Made by a program: the position numbers and the translations under genes. DNA of 10,076 nucleotides. Origin: JBDRGX01 sp043817485 [NCBI: bacterium]. GTDB taxonomy: Bacteria > JBDRGX01. The DNA lies in NCBI GenBank assembly GCA_043817485.1, contig JBDRGX010000131.1:1-10076 (forward strand). The letters run 5' to 3'. This document shows positions 6,991-10,076 of the stretch, piece after piece; the first letter of the stretch is position 1, and each line of letters opens with the position of its first letter. The notes below the pieces were generated by a model, which saw nothing but the letters and a program-made list of their open reading frames with translations, had not been told where the DNA came from and did not search any database.

Positions 6991-7006
6991 GATAAAAGGT
7001 TTTAAA

Positions 7007-7483
7007 ATGAATAACTGGTTTATCATATCTTCTTTACTCATAGGTGGTTTTTTTCTTTTTTTAATAGAATTATTTATTATTCCAGGTTTTGGAGCAATAG
7101 GTATTATAGGGTTAATATTTATTATTACAGGATGTTATTTACTTTTAAAATTAAGCTTTCTTCTTGGTCTTTTAATAGGACTTGTAAATTTAATAGTGAT
7201 AATTTTTTTAATGAAAAATTTTGCTAAAACAAAATTGTGGAAAAAAATAACATTGAATACTCAAGAAAATAAAAATCAAGGATATTCTATTCAAATAGAA
7301 AGTTCTGAAAATTTTTTAAATAAGGATGGGATTACACTTACTTCTTTAAGGCCTTCTGGAGCGATAGAAATAGAAGGAAAAAGATTAGATGTATTAACTT
7401 TTGGAGAATTTTTGGAAAAAGGTGTAAAAGTGAAAATTGTAAAAATAGAAGGAAATAAAATTGTAGTAGAAGAAATCAAGTAA
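7007..7483 (+). CDS. Short NfeD family membrane protein
   Basis: A 158-residue NfeD protein without a protease domain. The N-terminal membrane part (about 1-70) carries IELFIIPGFGAIGIIG, closely similar to LEIFVIPGFGITGILG in the long NfeD upstream. A second hydrophobic segment lies at about 50-69, and an OB-fold domain at about 107-155 (GITLTSLRPSGAIEIEGKR). The last part parallels the end of the long NfeD (ISLTPLRPIGKALIDDKQ), so the two genes are paralogous. The start at 7007 follows AAAGG (6995-6999) by 7 nt. Short NfeD proteins are thought to act as membrane partners of stomatin/flotillin-like scaffolds; no such scaffold gene is adjacent here, so the partner is unknown. It is probably cotranscribed with the upstream gene if the GC-rich element between them allows read-through. 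Confidence 0.92.
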   Translation: MNNWFIISSLLIGGFFLFLIELFIIPGFGAIGIIGLIFIITGCYLLLKLSFLLGLLIGLVNLIVIIFLMKNFAKTKLWKKITLNTQENKNQGYSIQIESSENFLNKDGITLTSLRPSGAIEIEGKRLDVLTFGEFLEKGVKVKIVKIEGNKIVVEEIK

Positions 7484-7528
7484 ATTTCAAAAACTCATTT
7501 ATGAAAAAATAAATTGTATACAGATATT

Positions 7529-7559
7529 TAAAAAATAAAAAAAATAAAAAAAATAAAAA
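7529..7559. repeat. Phased A-tracts upstream of the 6S RNA promoter
   Basis: Runs of eight A separated by single T residues at 7536, 7545 and 7554 give a 9-bp period. Phased A-tracts curve DNA, and such A-rich DNA 20-40 bp upstream of a -35 box can act like an UP element. Here it lies just upstream of the putative ssrS promoter. It could equally be simple slippage-generated repeat in an AT-rich spacer. The rest of 7484-7570 holds nothing I can identify. Confidence 0.4.
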
Positions 7560-7571
7560 GTAAAATATAAA

Positions 7572-7600
7572 TTGCTTTTAATTGTTTAAAATATTAGAAA
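7572..7600 (+). promoter_or_regulatory. Putative promoter of the 6S RNA gene
   Basis: A -35-like TTGCTT at 7572-7577 and a weak -10-like TAGAAA at 7595-7600 are spaced by 17 nt. They predict a start near 7607-7608, exactly where the closing stem of the 6S RNA begins. The geometry is good but the -10 match is only 4 of 6. Confidence 0.4.
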
Positions 7601-7607
7601 TAATATT

Positions 7608-7779
7608 ACCCTGCGTTGTTCGTGATATGAAAATATATTTGAAGGAACAAAATAGCAAAGGGAGTTATCTTTATAGGTATGGCTTGCATGCTACGAAAGT
7701 AGAAACATAAAGTACTTAAAAAAACACCCACTTTTACAAAAAAGCTATCAAATTATTAATTACACGGCAAATGCAGGGT
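7608..7779 (+). ncRNA. ssrS: 6S RNA
   Basis: 6S RNA mimics an open promoter and sequesters RNA polymerase holoenzyme in stationary phase. The closing stem pairs 7608-7617 (ACCCTGCGTT) with 7770-7779 (AATGCAGGGT). An internal loop follows, GTT (7618-7620) facing GCA (7767-7769 region), then CGTG (7621-7624) pairs with CACG (7763-7766). This GTTCG ... CGGCA arrangement is the conserved terminus of bacterial 6S RNAs, including E. coli. Inside, a large bubble (7625-7651 facing 7749-7762) is followed by helices ATAGC/GCTAT (7652-7656 with 7744-7748), AAAG/CTTT, CTTTAT/ATAAAG (7669-7674 with 7707-7712), and an apical CTAC-GAAA-GTAG hairpin (7691-7702). The rod-like fold and the length of 172 nt fit the family (usually about 180 nt). 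Orientation is fixed by the GTTCG half coming first. The exact ends are inferred. There is no obvious terminator before pilT, 32 nt downstream. Confidence 0.88.
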
Positions 7780-7811
7780 TTTATAAAATTTCAATTTTAA
7801 AAGGATTTTTT

Positions 7812-8942
7812 ATGCTTATTCAAGATTTAATGAATTTGGCAATTGAAAAAAAAAGTTCTGATATACATTTAAAAAGTAATAAACATCTTATTTTAAGAAT
7901 AAATGGAAATTTAATATCTATTGAAGAATTCTTTTTTTCTACAGAAGAAATTAAAAATTTAATTTACTCTGTTATGTCAAAATATCAAATTGAAAAATTT
8001 GAAAAAGAAAAAGAATTAGATTTTTCTTATGATTTGGAAAATCATGCAAGATTTAGAATCAATGTTTTTTATCATACTGGAGCAATTGGAGCAATTTTAC
8101 GAATAATTCCTTTAAAAATTTCTACAATTGAAGAACTTAATTTGCCTTTAATTTTAAAAGATATTGCATTAAAAGAAAGTGGTTTAATATTATGTACAGG
8201 GCCTACAGGTTGTGGAAAATCTACTACATTATCTAGTATGATAGATTATATTAATGTTACTAAATCATGTCATATTGTTACTATTGAAAATCCTATTGAA
8301 TTCATTTTTCAAGATAAAAAAAGTTTTATTTCTCAAAGAGAATTAGGCATAGACACTAATTCATTATCTAATGCTTTAAAACATGTTTTACGACAAGATC
8401 CAAATGTAATTTTAGTAGGAGAAATGAGAGATTTAGAAACAATTTCTACTGCTATTACTGCTGCTGAAACTGGGCATTTAGTTTTAAGTACTCTTCATAC
8501 TATTGATGCTAAACAAACAATAGATAGAATTTTAGATCAATTTCCAGCGAATCAACAACAAATAATTCAAAGACAATTATCTCAAATTTTAATAGCAATA
8601 TTTTCTCAACGGCTTGTAAAAAGTTCTTCTGGAGAAAATAGAATACCAATAGTAGAAATTATGATTAATTCTCCAAGTATTAAATCTTTAATTGCTAATG
8701 GAAAAATAGAAGAAATTTTAGATATGATAGAAAATTCAAAAAGATATTATGGAATGCAATCTTTTAATCAAGCTTTAATTGATTTATATAAAGAAAAAAA
8801 AATAAATTTAGAAGATGCAATAAATATAAGTCCTAAACCAGATGATCTTAAGTTAAGAATAGCAGGATTATCCTCTGGTGGAGATTTAATAGAAAAAAAT
8901 AAAGAAGATGCTTTCTCTCATTTAAACAATAAATTTCTTTAA
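7812..8942 (+). CDS. pilT: Type IV pilus twitching motility ATPase PilT
   Basis: PilT is the cytoplasmic hexameric ATPase that depolymerises type IV pili during retraction. The 376 residues fit the family. The N-terminal domain includes SDIHLKSNKHLILRINGNL (16-34). The Walker A GPTGCGKSTT spans 130-139 (Lys136), the Asp box IVTIENPIEF 155-164, the atypical Walker B VILVGEMRD 199-207, and the His box GHLVLSTLHT 221-230 (His229). The C-terminal SIKSLIANGK (289-298) corresponds to the PilT retraction motif AIRNLIRE, and GMQSFNQAL (314-322) is also PilT-like, which separates it from PilB. The start ATG 7812 follows AAGGA (7801-7805) by 6 nt. It is immediately downstream of the 6S RNA and has no convincing promoter of its own, so it may be cotranscribed with it. 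Its stop overlaps that of the convergent ligase gene. No other pilus genes are in the window. Confidence 0.95.
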   Translation: MLIQDLMNLAIEKKSSDIHLKSNKHLILRINGNLISIEEFFFSTEEIKNLIYSVMSKYQIEKFEKEKELDFSYDLENHARFRINVFYHTGAIGAILRIIPLKISTIEELNLPLILKDIALKESGLILCTGPTGCGKSTTLSSMIDYINVTKSCHIVTIENPIEFIFQDKKSFISQRELGIDTNSLSNALKHVLRQDPNVILVGEMRDLETISTAITAAETGHLVLSTLHTIDAKQTIDRILDQFPANQQQIIQRQLSQILIAIFSQRLVKSSSGENRIPIVEIMINSPSIKSLIANGKIEEILDMIENSKRYYGMQSFNQALIDLYKEKKINLEDAINISPKPDDLKLRIAGLSSGGDLIEKNKEDAFSHLNNKFL

Positions 8943-9788
8943 ATATTTTTTAATAATGGAACAAGTCCTGCAAAATTTGCCATTTGAATTGATAACCCAG
9001 GACGAGCATTTAATTCCATAATAAGCGGTTTTTCATTTTCATCTAAAACTATATCCACTCCTAAATAATTAATATCTACTATTTTACAAGATTCAATAGC
9101 TAAATTAATAATTTCTTGCCAATTAGGAATTTGAAGATTTGCAAAAATTTTATTAGTATCTGGATGAACAGTAATTTTTTTGTTTTCATAAAAACCAAAT
9201 TGTGTATAGCCCGTATTTAGATTTATTCCTACACCAATTCCCCCTTTATGAAGATTGGCACAACCATTAGAAATAAAACTTGGAAATCTAATCATAGCCA
9301 TTACAGGAATATTTTTATAAACTATTATTCTTATATCTGGTAATCCCGTAGAAATAATATTTTTAAAAATAGAAGGTGGTTTTATTTTTTTTTTCTATAA
9401 GAGCAATATCTTTTTGATTTGATAAAGAAAACATTCCAGAGATAATAGAAGAAATATGAAGTTTAATATCTTGTAAATTCCAAAATTTTCCAGATATATC
9501 TTCCCATAAATTTTCTTGTTTTTTTTCAAGAATAATAATTCCATGAGCACAAAATCCTTGAGCTGGCTTAATAACAAATGAAGGTAAAAAAGAAATTTTT
9601 TCTTTTAAAGATTTTAATTCAATATAAGATTGAAAGGTAGTATAAAGATAAGGAATAGAAATATTATTAGAAATAAGAATATTTCTAGTAATAAGTTTAT
9701 TATCTACTAATGCATATTTTTTTCTTTGATCTGGTTTTAATAAATAAAAAAGATTTCTTTTATTAATTCCTAAAATATCTTTATACAT
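8939..9788 (-). pseudogene. Alpha-L-glutamate ligase-like protein (RimK-related ATP-grasp), frameshifted in an A10 run
   Basis: Two minus-strand frames together give one ATP-grasp ligase of about 282 residues. The upstream part (9788 to about 9385) reads MYKDILGINKRN, YALVDNKLITR and FVIKPAQGFCAHGIIILEK (71-89, nucleotide-binding strand and loop). The downstream part reads PPSIFKNIISTGLPDIR, IPVMAMIRFPSFISNGCANL, HKGGIGVGINLNTG, YLGVDIVLDENEKP and LIMELNARPGLSIQMAN, with the metal-binding Asp/Glu/Asn residues in GVD and ELN. The frames join at ten consecutive A on the coding strand (complement of 9385-9394). Nine A would restore EKKIKPPSIF, while as given the upstream frame stops at TAA soon after. 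Annotated naively this gives two pieces (9363-9788 and 8939-9301). The gene overlaps the upstream 7TM gene by 8 nt, and no Shine-Dalgarno is evident, which suggests coupled translation. Family members are thought to add amino acids to a peptide or protein; the substrate is unknown. It may be a true pseudogene, a sequencing error, or be rescued by slippage. Confidence 0.85.
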
Positions 9789-10076
9789 TTTTTAATGATT
9801 GAAATTTCCATAACTCTGTTAATCTAAGTTCAGTATATCTTCCAATAAGTATTAAAATACCAATTATAGATAAAAGATTTTCTGGAAAAAAGAACATAAT
9901 AAGTTGAATTGTTTTAGAAAAAATAATTAAATATGTAAGATAACCTATTAAAATTGTTTGCAAAAATAAAAGAAAAAGATTTTTTATTTTATTTTCTATT
10001 TGAGTAATGCAAAATTGTTCACTAATTATTATTATAATAATAAATGGTAAAAAAGAAATTTTTTCTAATTTTACAT
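9781..10076 (-). CDS. C-terminal part of a 7TM / inactive-transglutaminase-type membrane protein (partial)
   Basis: The minus-strand frame ending at TAA (9783-9781) is open without a stop to the window edge, so its N-terminus lies beyond 10076 and a TTG at 9963 should not be taken as a start. The visible 98 residues contain three hydrophobic segments (around FLPFIIIIII, NLFLLFLLQTILIGYLTYL, and NLLSIIGILILIGRY). They end in RYTELRLTELWKFQSLKN, which resembles the C-terminus of the 7TM domain usually fused to an inactive transglutaminase (7TM_transglut / UUP1-type proteins). Those proteins are typically encoded directly beside the RimK-related ATP-grasp ligase, exactly as here, with an 8-nt gene overlap. 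The assignment rests on the C-terminal motif and this context; the transglutaminase-like part is not visible. Function is unknown, possibly envelope peptide modification (inference). Confidence 0.7.
   Translation of the reverse strand, partial: VKLEKISFLPFIIIIIISEQFCITQIENKIKNLFLLFLQTILIGYLTYLIIFSKTIQLIMFFFPENLLSIIGILILIGRYTELRLTELWKFQSLKNV

Noticed and set aside
6870-7009. Stop-free minus-strand frames through the GC-rich element (for example a TLTVLASLSASL-like peptide)
   Set aside because: There is no start codon with a ribosome binding site and no homology I can name; the inverted repeats explain the segment better than a peptide does.
7531-7560. A-rich repeats considered as a CRISPR or iteron array
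   Set aside because: Units are only 9 bp of near-homopolymer with no spacers and no replication or Cas gene nearby.
9781-9963. 60-codon protein starting at TTG 9963 on the minus strand
   Set aside because: The same frame is open to the window edge with further hydrophobic segments, so this is the tail of a larger gene, not a small gene.

Overview
The window comes from a very AT-rich bacterial chromosome, with GC at roughly a quarter by eye and poly-A/poly-T tracts everywhere. All ten protein genes stop with TAA, and two of them start with TTG. An outer-membrane YjbH-like beta-barrel protein with a signal peptide, plus a type IV pilus retraction ATPase, point to a diderm (Gram-negative-type) bacterium. 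I cannot assign a phylum from sequence alone. The many homopolymers suggest strong AT mutational bias, as in host-associated or reduced genomes (inference).

Left part (1-5069, + strand): a secreted beta-barrel protein gene with a near-consensus promoter, then an AT-rich hairpin, then a tight pyrimidine operon pyrR-pyrB-pyrC-carA. PyrR is the uracil-sensing regulator. CarA supplies ammonia for carbamoyl phosphate, PyrB makes carbamoyl aspartate, and PyrC cyclises it to dihydroorotate. carB, pyrD, pyrE and pyrF are not in the window.

Middle (5073-5435, - strand): three tRNA genes, His(GTG), Arg(TCT) and Arg(CCG). The tRNA-His gene converges on carA with only 3 nt between them. A divergent promoter region at 5436-5539 separates the tRNAs from the next gene.

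Right-centre (5540-7483, + strand): a long NfeD membrane serine protease, probably on a nearly leaderless mRNA, followed by a short NfeD protein. The gap between them holds a 117-nt, comparatively GC-rich element (47% GC core) closed by long inverted repeats. It looks foreign to its surroundings. The 328-nt gap 7484-7811 holds phased A-tracts and a clear 6S RNA gene (ssrS), which runs almost directly into pilT.

Right end (8939-10076, - strand): a RimK-related ATP-grasp ligase gene broken by a one-base frameshift in a run of ten A, preceded by the C-terminal part of its usual partner, a multi-membrane-span protein of the inactive-transglutaminase/7TM type that runs off the window. pilT and the ligase gene converge so tightly that the palindrome TTAA provides both stop codons.

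The most notable items are the GC-rich inverted-repeat element between the nfeD genes, the 6S RNA next to pilT, and the A10 frameshift in the ATP-grasp ligase, which could be decay, sequencing error or transcriptional slippage.
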